Positions 1 to 7,888 of a stretch of DNA of 11,591 nt are shown here, piece by piece. The position numbers were made by a program, and so were the translations under genes. The stretch's first letter is position 1; each line of letters begins with the position of its first letter. The notes beneath the pieces are model-generated. The model made no database searches and was not told where the DNA came from. It saw only the letters and a program-made list of their open reading frames with translations. The stretch comes from an uncultured Eubacterium sp. Its GTDB lineage: Bacteria > Bacillota > Clostridia > Lachnospirales > CAG-274. The DNA lies in assembly GCA_900545305.1 (NCBI GenBank), contig UQYD01000047.1, positions 1-11,591 on the forward strand. Direction: 5' to 3'.

Positions 1-837
1 CTTTGTTACAACATCAACCTTTGTTTTACCAAAGTCAGTGAAATCAGCAACTATAGTATAGTTATATGGACTTTCTTCCTTATCACTTACATATTTTGCA
101 TCAATTCGGAATGCAAAACTTGTTAAATTACCATCTTTATTAACATTAGCTTCTACATTAGAGAAATTAACTTTCATAGTCTGACCATCTGGCAAAGATT
201 GACCTGCAGCTTCAATATTAGTCTGCATTGTAGCCTGAAGTTTTTCAGGGTTATATGCAATTTTGAAGACCTTAGAACCATCCTTTTTTGTTTCAAGGCT
301 AGCTTTTTCAATATTTTCTTCGTATAAGTTAAGACTATAAGAGTCAATAATAGATAAGAAATCGTCAAAAGACATTTCTTCCTTTATTTTCTGAGTTTCG
401 TCTTTTTTAGTTTTTTCGTTAGTTGTTGTAGATGCAAAGAATAAAGTCTTTCCGTCATAATATCCAGAGACTTTACTTTTCTGACCAGAATAATCATTAG
501 TTAATTCAACACTTGCAGTTGATTTGTCATCTGTAATATTTTTCTTAAGCTTAGATGTATTTACTGCGTTTTCAGCTTTGTCACCTTCACCTAAATTAGT
601 TGTAGTTGTTGTATCAATAGTAACATTTTTTTCTTCTTTAACTTTTGTAAGAGCATCAGAAAAAGCCTTTACAGCTTCATCGGCATTAATAAGAGATTTT
701 TCGTCTGCTGTTTTAAGCATATCAGCATTGGAAATATCAGTAATCATAGCCTCACTTTCTTTTTTTGTCATTCCACAACCTGAAAGAGATGTTACTATCA
801 TAGTTGCAGCAAGTAATAAAACAACTTTCTTTTTCAT
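1..837 (-). CDS. Putative lipoprotein, unknown function (3' end cut by window)
   Basis: An open frame of 279 codons starts at ATG 837 and runs off the left edge without a stop, so the C-terminus is missing. Residues 1-21 form a lipoprotein signal: MKKK, a hydrophobic core, then the lipobox LSGC with Cys21 as the predicted lipidated residue. The mature protein should be tethered to the outer face of the membrane. It is Lys-, Asp- and Thr-rich, with a Thr run at 76-80 and a strand-like pattern (YYDGKTLFFAS at 126-136; FAFRIDAKYV at 241-250; YTIVADFTDFGKT at 260-272). This alternating pattern recalls Gram-positive lipoproteins with a LolA/LppX-like beta fold, but that is only a guess. An AGGAG ribosome site at 853-849 lies inside the last codons of recN, and the recN stop is only 6 bases upstream of the ATG, so translation is probably coupled to recN. 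I do not recognise a specific family. Confidence 0.85.
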   Translation of the reverse strand, partial: MKKKVVLLLAATMIVTSLSGCGMTKKESEAMITDISNADMLKTADEKSLINADEAVKAFSDALTKVKEEKNVTIDTTTTTNLGEGDKAENAVNTSKLKKNITDDKSTASVELTNDYSGQKSKVSGYYDGKTLFFASTTTNEKTKKDETQKIKEEMSFDDFLSIIDSYSLNLYEENIEKASLETKKDGSKVFKIAYNPEKLQATMQTNIEAAGQSLPDGQTMKVNFSNVEANVNKDGNLTSFAFRIDAKYVSDKEESPYNYTIVADFTDFGKTKVDVVTK

Positions 838-843
838 ACTCAA

Positions 844-2532
844 TTATTCTCCTTTTAATTTATTGGCTAAAATCTTCATTTCCTTTGCGGCATCAACTGT
901 AACATTAGTTATAGCTGTTCCTCCAATAAGTCTAGCTATCTCATTATACACCTTATCTGGAGATAATTCAAGGATAATTGTTTTAGCTGTATCATTTTCG
1001 ACAATTTTTTCAATAACAAAATTATAATCTGCCATAGCAGCAATTTGTGGCAAGTGGGTAATACATAATATTTGATGCTTTTTGGCAACAATGAGCATTT
1101 TCTCAGCAACTTTTTGGGCAGCTCTACCACTAATTCCTGTATCTATTTCATCAAATATAAAAGTTTCTATGTTATCAACATCAGCTAAAACTGTCTTTAA
1201 AGCTAACATTACACGGCTCATTTCACCACCAGATGCAATTTTACTAAGTGGTTTAATGTCTTCACCTATGTTTGCAGAAAACATAAATTCAACCAAATCA
1301 GAACCGTTTTTGTCAAAACCATCTTTTGGTTCAATGGTAACTTTAAATTCAGCATTAGGCATACTTAAATCCCTTAAAATATCTTTAATATTATTTTCTA
1401 TATTAGTAGATTTTTCTTTTCGAATTTGTGTAATTTGTAAACAAATCTTTTGTATTTTTGATGTTATGTATTGCTTTTTCAAAAGATATTCTTTTAAGAG
1501 TTCTTCACTGTTTTCTACTTTTTCTAATTTTTTAGCAACGTTTTCCTTAAATTTATTTATATCTTCAATAGTACTACCATATTTTTTCTTTAGGTCATAT
1601 ATAAGCTGTAATCTGTCTTCAACTATACTTAATTCTTCTGGATTACTTTCAATAGTATCGGCATAGTGACTTAATTTATTTATTATATCTTCCATATAGG
1701 CATATACATTATGCAAATCATCAGCTAACTCAGTTTTATCTTCGTCAATTTCAGCAATAGTATTAAGATTATCAATAGCATAGGATATGCAATCCATAGC
1801 ATTTGCCCCACTACTCCTAGAAATATAATTTAACGAATCGTCAACAAGTCTATGAAGTTTGTTGCTATTAGAAAGAATTTTACGTCTTTCATGTAATTCC
1901 TCATCTTCGCCAATTTTTAAATTAGCTGAGGTTATTTCATCAATTTGATATTTGTATAATTCTACTCTATCAGCAATATCCCTATCATTTATATCAATTT
2001 CTCTTAATACTCTTGTTATTTCTTTGTATTGATTATATAACATAGACAGCTGTGCCATAGGTTCACTTAATTCTTTTTCGCACAATCTATCTAAGAGTGT
2101 GATATGGCTTTTAGGATTTAATAGTGACTGGTGGTCGTGTTGTCCATGAATATCAACTAAATGAGATGCAATATTTCTTACCATTGATACTGTAGCAGGA
2201 CTACCATTTATTTTACAGTAGGATTTACCTTTATTATTAAATGTTCTTTTTAGTAAAATATAGTTATCATCATCTATTTCAATATCCATAGATTTTAATA
2301 TATTTAAAGTATTGTTGTTTTCAACATAAATAAGGGCTGATACTTCTGCAGTATCATACCCCTTTTTTACAATAGTCTTATCAGCTTTTCCACCTAAAAC
2401 GAAGTTTAAAGAACCTATAACAATAGATTTACCTGCACCAGTTTCACCACTAAGTACATTTAAACCGTTCTTAAAGTCAACCTCTATTTCATCTATGAGA
2501 ATAAAATTTTTTACATATAATTTTTCAAGCAT
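844..2532 (-). CDS. recN: DNA repair ATPase RecN
   Basis: RecN is an SMC-like ATPase that acts early in recombinational repair of double-strand breaks on the nucleoid. At 562 residues it has the usual family length and appears complete. The N-terminal head has Walker A GETGAGKS at residues 29-36. A long, charged, helix-rich middle (about 150-390) fits the coiled-coil arm. The C-terminal head has the ABC signature ASGGEMSR at about 433-440, Walker B FIFDEIDTGISG with Asp461-Glu462, and the H-loop region ITHLPQIAAMAD with His493. The start ATG has an AGGTGA ribosome site that uses the AG of the argR TAG stop, 7 bases upstream, so translation is probably coupled to argR. The argR-recN order is the same as in Bacillus. 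Identification is firm; I see no damage-inducible operator in front of it. Confidence 0.97.
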   Translation of the reverse strand: MLEKLYVKNFILIDEIEVDFKNGLNVLSGETGAGKSIVIGSLNFVLGGKADKTIVKKGYDTAEVSALIYVENNNTLNILKSMDIEIDDDNYILLKRTFNNKGKSYCKINGSPATVSMVRNIASHLVDIHGQHDHQSLLNPKSHITLLDRLCEKELSEPMAQLSMLYNQYKEITRVLREIDINDRDIADRVELYKYQIDEITSANLKIGEDEELHERRKILSNSNKLHRLVDDSLNYISRSSGANAMDCISYAIDNLNTIAEIDEDKTELADDLHNVYAYMEDIINKLSHYADTIESNPEELSIVEDRLQLIYDLKKKYGSTIEDINKFKENVAKKLEKVENSEELLKEYLLKKQYITSKIQKICLQITQIRKEKSTNIENNIKDILRDLSMPNAEFKVTIEPKDGFDKNGSDLVEFMFSANIGEDIKPLSKIASGGEMSRVMLALKTVLADVDNIETFIFDEIDTGISGRAAQKVAEKMLIVAKKHQILCITHLPQIAAMADYNFVIEKIVENDTAKTIILELSPDKVYNEIARLIGGTAITNVTVDAAKEMKILANKLKGE

Positions 2533-2539
2533 AATTCAC

Positions 2540-2995
2540 CTAATTTTTTAAGCTAATAGCTTTAAGATTTTCTGTTAATTTAACAGCTCTTGATTCATTT
2601 TTTACAACACAAAAAATAGTATCATCGCCAGCAATAGTCCCCATAATTTCAGAATTTTCCATTGAGTCCAAAGCAGCAGCAACAGCCATTGCCATACCAA
2701 TTAATGTCTTTATTACGACAATATTCTGTGCATAATCTATAGATACAATACCGTCTCTAAAAACTCTATTCAATCTTTCCGTAACAAAAGAACTTTCCTT
2801 TGCTGTTGCAACATATTTCTGCTTACCTGATTGCATAGTTGCCTTTGTTAATTTTAACTCACGAATATCTCTTGATACTGTAGCTTGTGTTACATTGAAC
2901 CCAGCTTTATTTAAAAGGTCGGCCAACATTTCTTGTGTTTCTATATCGTTTTCTCTTATTAATTCAAGTATTTTTGATTGTCGTTTTACTTTCAT
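2540..2995 (-). CDS. argR: Arginine repressor ArgR/AhrC
   Basis: This is a hexameric, arginine-sensing DNA-binding regulator that represses arginine biosynthesis and, in Bacillus, activates catabolism. Length (151 residues) is typical. The N-terminal winged helix spans about residues 1-65, with KRQSKILELI near the start and the recognition-helix motif ATVSRDIRELKLTK. The C-terminal oligomerisation and arginine-binding domain carries the hallmark GTIAGDDTIFCVV, whose Asp pair binds arginine in characterised homologues. The start ATG at 2995 follows a GGAG ribosome site (about 3005-3002), and the nadK stop lies 15 bases upstream. In Bacillus and Clostridia this regulator commonly sits just upstream of recN. 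No convincing ARG box is visible in the gap, so autoregulation is not supported by the sequence. Confidence 0.96.
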   Translation of the reverse strand: MKVKRQSKILELIRENDIETQEMLADLLNKAGFNVTQATVSRDIRELKLTKATMQSGKQKYVATAKESSFVTERLNRVFRDGIVSIDYAQNIVVIKTLIGMAMAVAAALDSMENSEIMGTIAGDDTIFCVVKNESRAVKLTENLKAISLKN

Positions 2996-3010
2996 ACCTT
3001 ACTCCAAGTC

Positions 3011-3871
3011 TTAAATTCTTACTTCAACCATTTTTCTTCTAAGAATATCATAAAAATTCATATTAGTAGTTTTAATAATTCTTGTAACATATCGAGATTT
3101 TTTTACTACGATTACATCATCATTTTTCATTTGAACAGTACTTTGTCCATCACAAGACATCTGTACGTTATTGTAATTACTTTGAACTCGTATCCTTACT
3201 ACGTCATTACCATCTATAACAAAAGGTCTAGCATATAACGTATGAGGACATATATGAGTTATTGTCATAAGCTCTGTATGAGGACTTAATATAGGACCAC
3301 CAGCAGAAAGATTGTATGCAGTTGAACCTGTAGGCGTTGATACAATTATACCATCAGCCCTGAATGTATCAAAGTATTCCCCGTTTACCTCTACAGAAAG
3401 TTTTATCATTCTGGAGCAGACAGAATTAGTAATACAAACTTCATTTAAGGCTAAATTAATTTCGTGACTTACACAGCCTCTTTCAACGTATGGCTCAAGC
3501 ATCATTCGATTTTCTATAGTGAAATCGCCATTTAACACTTTTTCAATAGCATCAATAGCATTTATTTTCTCAACATCTGCCAAATAACCTAACGTACCAA
3601 AATTAATGCCTAAAATAGGAGTATCAAATATTGCTGCACTTCTAGCTACTCTTAAAATGGTGCCATCTCCACCTATTACTACAACAAAATCTACGGATTT
3701 ATACATTTCACTACTGCTTGTCGCAATTACATCAGGGTGAACATCACTAAATGTTTCAGAAACATATACTTCACAACCTTTTTTTAAAACGAAATCCACC
3801 ATTTTTTTTGTTTCTTGTAGTGTAGGGTCTTTTTCAATATTTGTGACAAAACCTATTTTTTTTGTTTCCAT
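3011..3871 (-). CDS. nadK: NAD kinase
   Basis: NadK phosphorylates NAD at the 2'-hydroxyl of the adenosine ribose to give NADP, using ATP or polyphosphate, in the cytoplasm. From ATG 3871 the protein has 286 residues, a normal length. The signature GGDGT is at 67-71 (Asp69), preceded by the strand DFVVVI. LNE at 142-144 matches the conserved Asn-Glu NAD-binding site. RADGIIVSTPTGSTAYNLSA at 171-190 is the glycine-rich family motif. An in-frame TTG at 3880 would add three residues, but it directly abuts the GAGGA ribosome site (3885-3881), whereas ATG 3871 sits 9 bases from it, so I prefer the ATG. The tlyA stop is 5 bases upstream, and argR follows after 15 bases. nadK beside tlyA and argR/recN is a common arrangement in Clostridia. 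Confidence 0.96.
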   Translation of the reverse strand: METKKIGFVTNIEKDPTLQETKKMVDFVLKKGCEVYVSETFSDVHPDVIATSSSEMYKSVDFVVVIGGDGTILRVARSAAIFDTPILGINFGTLGYLADVEKINAIDAIEKVLNGDFTIENRMMLEPYVERGCVSHEINLALNEVCITNSVCSRMIKLSVEVNGEYFDTFRADGIIVSTPTGSTAYNLSAGGPILSPHTELMTITHICPHTLYARPFVIDGNDVVRIRVQSNYNNVQMSCDGQSTVQMKNDDVIVVKKSRYVTRIIKTTNMNFYDILRRKMVEVRI

Positions 3872-3876
3872 AATAA

Positions 3877-4671
3877 TCAATCCTCAAATTGTAATTTTAC
3901 TAAAATTTCTATATCATCCAATGATATATGATTTACTGGATTACTTTCATTTTTCAAGTATAGCAAATACTCAGTATTGCCATCTCCACCTTTTATAGGT
4001 GAATTTGTCAAACCGACAACAGACAATCCTGTTTTATTTGCTTCCTGTACAATGTTTTTGATTACATTTCTGTGGACTTTTGGATTTTTAACAATACCAC
4101 TTCTATTAAGAAACTCTCGTCCACACTCAAATTGTGGTTTTATAAGAACGGTAGCAAAAGAATTTAGCTTAAGTAATTTCTTTATTTCTGGAAGAATTTT
4201 CGTTAATGAAATAAAAGATACATCACAGCCAATAAAATCTACACCATTATCAACCATTTCTTTTGTTACATTTCTAATATCAGTATTCTCCCAAGATATT
4301 ACTCTTTTATCGTCTAATAATACATGGCTTAATTGGTCTGTACCTACATCAATAGCATAAACCCTTTTTGCACCGTTTTGAAGCATACAATCTGTAAATC
4401 CACCTGTAGATGCTCCAATATCAATACAAACAAAATTTTTTAAATTAATATTAAAAAATTCAATAGCTTTTTCAAGCTTATATCCACCTCTGCCAACATA
4501 TTTTAGTATACTTTCAGTACTACCAATACTAATATTAGCATCAGAGTTGACGTTATATGAAGGTTTGGTAATAATTTTGTTATCTATAGTTACAAGACCT
4601 TGTTCTATAATTTCTCTTGCTTTTTGTCTTGATATATTCAATTTGTCTTTTACAAATAAATCCAGACGCAT
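3877..4671 (-). CDS. tlyA: TlyA family rRNA (cytidine-2'-O)-methyltransferase
   Basis: This is an S4-domain RNA methyltransferase. In mycobacteria TlyA 2'-O-methylates cytidines in 16S and 23S rRNA, which affects capreomycin sensitivity; an rRNA target here is inferred by homology. The protein has 264 residues. The S4 RNA-binding domain is at about 1-60 (RLDLFVKDK, SRQKAREIIEQGLV). The FtsJ/RrmJ-like methyltransferase domain follows, opening with VGRGGYKLEKAI. It has the SAM-binding motif DIGASTGGFTD at 84-94 and later CDVSFISL and LIKPQFECGRE. Lys65, Asp150, Lys178 and Glu182 fit a K-D-K-E catalytic tetrad. ATG 4671 lies 2 bases after the dxs stop, so the genes are probably co-translated. 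Older annotations may call it a haemolysin, a name that reflects early reports rather than this fold. Confidence 0.95.
   Translation of the reverse strand: MRLDLFVKDKLNISRQKAREIIEQGLVTIDNKIITKPSYNVNSDANISIGSTESILKYVGRGGYKLEKAIEFFNINLKNFVCIDIGASTGGFTDCMLQNGAKRVYAIDVGTDQLSHVLLDDKRVISWENTDIRNVTKEMVDNGVDFIGCDVSFISLTKILPEIKKLLKLNSFATVLIKPQFECGREFLNRSGIVKNPKVHRNVIKNIVQEANKTGLSVVGLTNSPIKGGDGNTEYLLYLKNESNPVNHISLDDIEILVKLQFED
3881..3885 (-). promoter_or_regulatory. Ribosome binding site that fixes the nadK start
   Basis: GAGGA in the last codons of tlyA is 9 bases from ATG 3871 but has zero spacing to TTG 3880, which rules in favour of the ATG. Confidence 0.78.
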
Positions 4672-4673
4672 TG

Positions 4674-6542
4674 TTAATCTTCTATCCTTTTCAATATTTT
4701 TTCCAAAATATGTTCTTTGTCCATTCCATATTTTTCAAAAAGCTGTTCCCTCGAACCTTGTTCAATATAAGCATTTGGAAAAGCAAAGTTAAATACAGAA
4801 CAACTCTTTTCTCCACTATTTACAATTTCCATTGTAAAATGCTCGCCAAAACCACCAGATAAAATATTATCTTCTAGTGTAAAGATATATCTATGGTTTT
4901 TAGCTAAATTTTTTATACATTCTGAGTCCATTGGATAAGCAAATCTCGCATTTATAAGGGTTGGATTATAGCCTTTTTCTTTTAAATCACTATATACATC
5001 TATAGCAACATCCATCATTGCACCAAATGATACAATAGCAATATCTGTGCCCTCATATATAATTTCACTCTTGCCAAGTTCAATAGGTGTATTTACATCA
5101 TTTAAGACTTCAGAAGCTTTTCCTCTAGGGTATCTAATAGCTACAGGACAATTCAACTTGTTTACAGCATATTCAAACATATCTTCTAATTCTTTACCAT
5201 TTTTTGGTGCTAATATAACTAAATTAGGAATGGAAAGTAAGAAGGAAATATCATATATACCCTGATGAGTTTCACCGTCACTGCCAACAATACCTGCTCT
5301 ATCTATACAGAAAACTGTATGAAGATTACTTAAACATACGTCATGTAGTATTTGGTCGTAAGCTCTCTGTAAAAACGTGGAATAAACTGCAAAAACAGGC
5401 ACATAGCCACTTACAGCAAGTCCAGAAGAAAAAGTAACAGCATATTCTTCTGCAATTCCTACGTCAAAAAATCTTTCAGGATAGGTCTTTGCAAATTGAC
5501 CTAATCCGGTACTTTCTGGCATAGCAGCCGTTATAGCACATATTTTTTTGTTATAAGCAGCCATAAGTAACAGTTTTTCGCCCAAAATCTTAGAATATGT
5601 TTTAGGGCTAACTGAACTTTGAATAACCCCTACTTCTTTGTCAAATTTACCTACACCATGGTATACACTAGGATTTATCTCAGCAGGCTTATATCCTTTA
5701 CCCTTCTTAGTCATAACGTGAATAAGTACAGGACCTTTGAGATTTTTTATTCTGTTAAAAACATGAACAAGCTGTGTAATATCATGTCCGTCCACAGGAC
5801 CAATGTATCGTATTCCTAATGCTTCAAAGACATTATTAGGCATAATGGTATGTTTAACAGTATTTTTAGTTTTATCAAGGAAATTATAAATAGGCTTTCC
5901 AATAACAGGCATACTATTTAATTTATGCTGAATATCATCTTTTGCATTTAGGTATTTCTGAGTAGTTCTTAAATTGCTTAAATATTGGCTCATTGCACCA
6001 ACATTAGGGGAAATAGACATTTGATTATCATTTAGAATAATAACCATTTTTGTATTTGATTTACAGGCATTATTAAGGGCTTCATAAGCCAAGCCGCCTG
6101 TCATAGCTCCATCACCAATAACAGCCAAAACATTATAATTCTGTCGCTTTAAATCTCTTGCTTTTGCAATACCTAAAGCAACTGCTATAGATGTTGAACT
6201 ATGACCAGTTGAAAATGTGTCATACTCGCTTTCACCAATACGAGGGAAGCCACTTAACCCATCTTTTTTTCTTAAAGTAGAAAATTCATTTTTTCTCCCC
6301 GTAAGTATTTTGTGAGTATAGGATTGATGTCCTACGTCCCATACAATCTTATCTTTTGGACAATTAAAACAATAATGCAATGCAACTGTCAATTCAACTA
6401 CACCTAAATTTGAAGAAAGGTGTCCCCCAGTTTCAGAAACCGCATTAATAAGAAATTTCCTGATTTCATCAGACAATATAGGTAATTTTTTTAAATCGAG
6501 TTTTTTCAAATCCTCGGGATAATTTACTTTTTCCAGATACAT
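4674..6542 (-). CDS. dxs: 1-deoxy-D-xylulose-5-phosphate synthase
   Basis: Dxs condenses pyruvate with glyceraldehyde 3-phosphate, using thiamine diphosphate, in the first step of the MEP route to isoprenoid precursors; it also feeds thiamine and pyridoxal synthesis. The 622-residue length is typical. Visible motifs are HLSSNLGVVELT at 41-52, WDVGHQSY at 68-75, the ThDP/Mg site GDGAMTGG at 143-150 with NDN at 171-173, and YHGVGKFD near 294-301. VGIAEEYAVTF at 361-371 holds the probable catalytic Glu365. DRAGIVGSDGETHQG at 414-428 and the substrate-binding YPRG further on complete the set. The C-terminal transketolase domain is intact. A GAGGG ribosome site precedes ATG 6542, 16 bases after the PAP2-like gene. 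Its presence implies the MEP pathway rather than mevalonate. One oddity is that the usual EQH or EEH of the catalytic motif reads EEY here. Confidence 0.97.
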   Translation of the reverse strand: MYLEKVNYPEDLKKLDLKKLPILSDEIRKFLINAVSETGGHLSSNLGVVELTVALHYCFNCPKDKIVWDVGHQSYTHKILTGRKNEFSTLRKKDGLSGFPRIGESEYDTFSTGHSSTSIAVALGIAKARDLKRQNYNVLAVIGDGAMTGGLAYEALNNACKSNTKMVIILNDNQMSISPNVGAMSQYLSNLRTTQKYLNAKDDIQHKLNSMPVIGKPIYNFLDKTKNTVKHTIMPNNVFEALGIRYIGPVDGHDITQLVHVFNRIKNLKGPVLIHVMTKKGKGYKPAEINPSVYHGVGKFDKEVGVIQSSVSPKTYSKILGEKLLLMAAYNKKICAITAAMPESTGLGQFAKTYPERFFDVGIAEEYAVTFSSGLAVSGYVPVFAVYSTFLQRAYDQILHDVCLSNLHTVFCIDRAGIVGSDGETHQGIYDISFLLSIPNLVILAPKNGKELEDMFEYAVNKLNCPVAIRYPRGKASEVLNDVNTPIELGKSEIIYEGTDIAIVSFGAMMDVAIDVYSDLKEKGYNPTLINARFAYPMDSECIKNLAKNHRYIFTLEDNILSGGFGEHFTMEIVNSGEKSCSVFNFAFPNAYIEQGSREQLFEKYGMDKEHILEKILKRIED

Positions 6543-6558
6543 TGTAATCCCTCATTTT

Positions 6559-7002
6559 CTAAAAAGCTAAATTAGCAATTACAGCAATAACAATGCCAAG
6601 GATAGCACCAGCTGTAACTTCTACAGGAGAATGTCCTAAAAGCTCTTTTAATCTTTCGTCAACTTGTATATCTAATCTATCAAGTAGGTTATTAAGTGTT
6701 GCAGCTTGCTTTCCTGCAGCACGTCTTACACCCGCCGCATCGTACATAACTACAATAGCAAGACAGAATGTAATTGAAAAATAGACAGAGTTAAATCCAT
6801 AGATAATACCTGTGCTTATAGCTAAAGAAGTAACAAAAGAACTATGGCTACTAGGCATACCACCTGATGACATAATAAGATTTAAGTCTATTTTTTTTGT
6901 AGTATACAAATCAATTATAATCTTTATAAGCTGTGCTACAGCCCAAGAAAGAATTGAAATACCAATAATTTTATTTTGAAATAATTCTTGTATAAATGTC
7001 AT
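6559..7002 (-). CDS. Divergent PAP2 family (DUF212/YuiD-like) membrane protein
   Basis: This small integral membrane protein has 147 residues and is related to PAP2 acid phosphatases and vanadium haloperoxidases. Likely membrane segments are at about 11-31, 55-72, 73-90 and 126-146. Family motifs are clear: SSGGMPSSHSS at 45-55 (phosphatase-like PSSH), YDAAGVRRAAGKQA at 87-100 and LGHSPVEVTAGAILG at 122-136. These resemble the PAP2 phosphate-binding residues (Arg, His) in a rearranged context. The substrate is not established for the family as far as I know. Its place between ispA and dxs suggests a prenyl phosphate or diphosphate, but that is inference. ATG 7002 has a purine-rich AGGTGGG ribosome site and starts 8 bases after the ispA stop. 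dxs follows 16 bases downstream. Family assignment is firm; function is open. Confidence 0.9.
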   Translation of the reverse strand: MTFIQELFQNKIIGISILSWAVAQLIKIIIDLYTTKKIDLNLIMSSGGMPSSHSSFVTSLAISTGIIYGFNSVYFSITFCLAIVVMYDAAGVRRAAGKQAATLNNLLDRLDIQVDERLKELLGHSPVEVTAGAILGIVIAVIANLAF

Positions 7003-7010
7003 AGTCCCAC

Positions 7011-7886
7011 CTATTTTATTCTGTTTATAAGTTTATTAACATATTCAACCAAAAACTCACAATTACCAATCTTCTTTAATAACTCTATGGCTTCTTCAGA
7101 TAATGTTTCAAAATCCTTTTGAGCTTTATCTAACCCGTAAAGGGAAACATAAGTTGCTTTATCATTCTTTTCATCGCTTAAAACTGGTTTACCTAAAACC
7201 TCAGTTGTGCTTGTAACGTCAAGGATGTCATCTTTAATCTGGAAAGCAACACCAATGTTATACCCTACTTTTTCAAGTATTTTAAGGCTTTCTTCATCTG
7301 CACCACCTATAGCAGCACCAGCAAGCAAAGCAGCTTTAATAAGTCCTGCTGTTTTGTTATCATGGATATAAAGAAGTGTATCAGCGTCTATTTTTTTACC
7401 TTCAGATTCTACATCTACTACCTGACCTACAAGCATACCATTCATACCACTTAATTTAGCAATAGTTTTAGTGGCATAGACATACTTAAAATCTCTCTTT
7501 TCTAGGGCATCACTTAACATAACATCAAAGGCATAAGTTAAAAGACCGTCACCAGCTAATATGGCTAATCCTTCATTAAAAGCCTTGTGACAAGTCAACT
7601 TTCCTCGTCTATAATCATCATTATCCATTGCTGGTAAATCATCATGGATAAGGGAATAAGTATGTATCATTTCAAGACCACAAGCATATGGTAAAACGTT
7701 TTTAATATTTCCACCAAAGGCTTCACAGGCTGCTAACATAAGAACAGGTCTTACTCTTTTTCCTCCAGCAAAAACACTGTATCCCATAGCTTTATAAATA
7801 TCTTCGGGATATTTAGGAGAGAGATAACCTTCTAATTTTTTATTTACAGCATCTATATATTGTTTTATATTATTTTCAAAGTTCAT
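7011..7886 (-). CDS. ispA: Farnesyl diphosphate synthase (type II short-chain prenyltransferase)
   Basis: IspA builds geranyl and then farnesyl diphosphate from DMAPP and IPP in the cytoplasm, feeding undecaprenyl phosphate and other prenyl lipids. From ATG 7886 it has 291 residues. GGKRVRPVL at 41-49 binds the diphosphate. The first Asp-rich motif is DDLPAMD at 82-88, with the two-residue insertion typical of bacterial type II FPP synthases, preceded by HTYSLIH. The second Asp-rich motif is KDDILD at 218-223. GMLVGQVVD at 150-158 is also typical. An in-frame GTG at 7892 would add two residues, but it abuts the AGAGGT ribosome site (7898-7893), whereas ATG 7886 is 6 bases from it and preferred. 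The xseB stop is 2 bases upstream. Product chain length (C15) is inferred from the motif context, not proven. Confidence 0.95.
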   Translation of the reverse strand: MNFENNIKQYIDAVNKKLEGYLSPKYPEDIYKAMGYSVFAGGKRVRPVLMLAACEAFGGNIKNVLPYACGLEMIHTYSLIHDDLPAMDNDDYRRGKLTCHKAFNEGLAILAGDGLLTYAFDVMLSDALEKRDFKYVYATKTIAKLSGMNGMLVGQVVDVESEGKKIDADTLLYIHDNKTAGLIKAALLAGAAIGGADEESLKILEKVGYNIGVAFQIKDDILDVTSTTEVLGKPVLSDEKNDKATYVSLYGLDKAQKDFETLSEEAIELLKKIGNCEFLVEYVNKLINRIK

Positions 7887-7888
7887 AA

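Noticed and set aside
524..1027. Plus-strand open frame of 167 codons
   Set aside because: It lies antisense to the lipoprotein and recN, is low-complexity (Ser/Phe/Val-rich as expected from the complement of those genes), and has no ribosome site or family motif.
1082..1666. Plus-strand open frame of 194 codons
   Set aside because: It is antisense to the conserved recN coding sequence, with composition typical of a shadow frame and no recognisable domain.
3041..3063. Possible ARG box (ATTCAT half-site in an AT-rich run) about 50 bases upstream of argR
   Set aside because: Only one half matches the ArgR operator consensus; the other half fails at three core positions, and such half-sites are expected by chance in AT-rich DNA.
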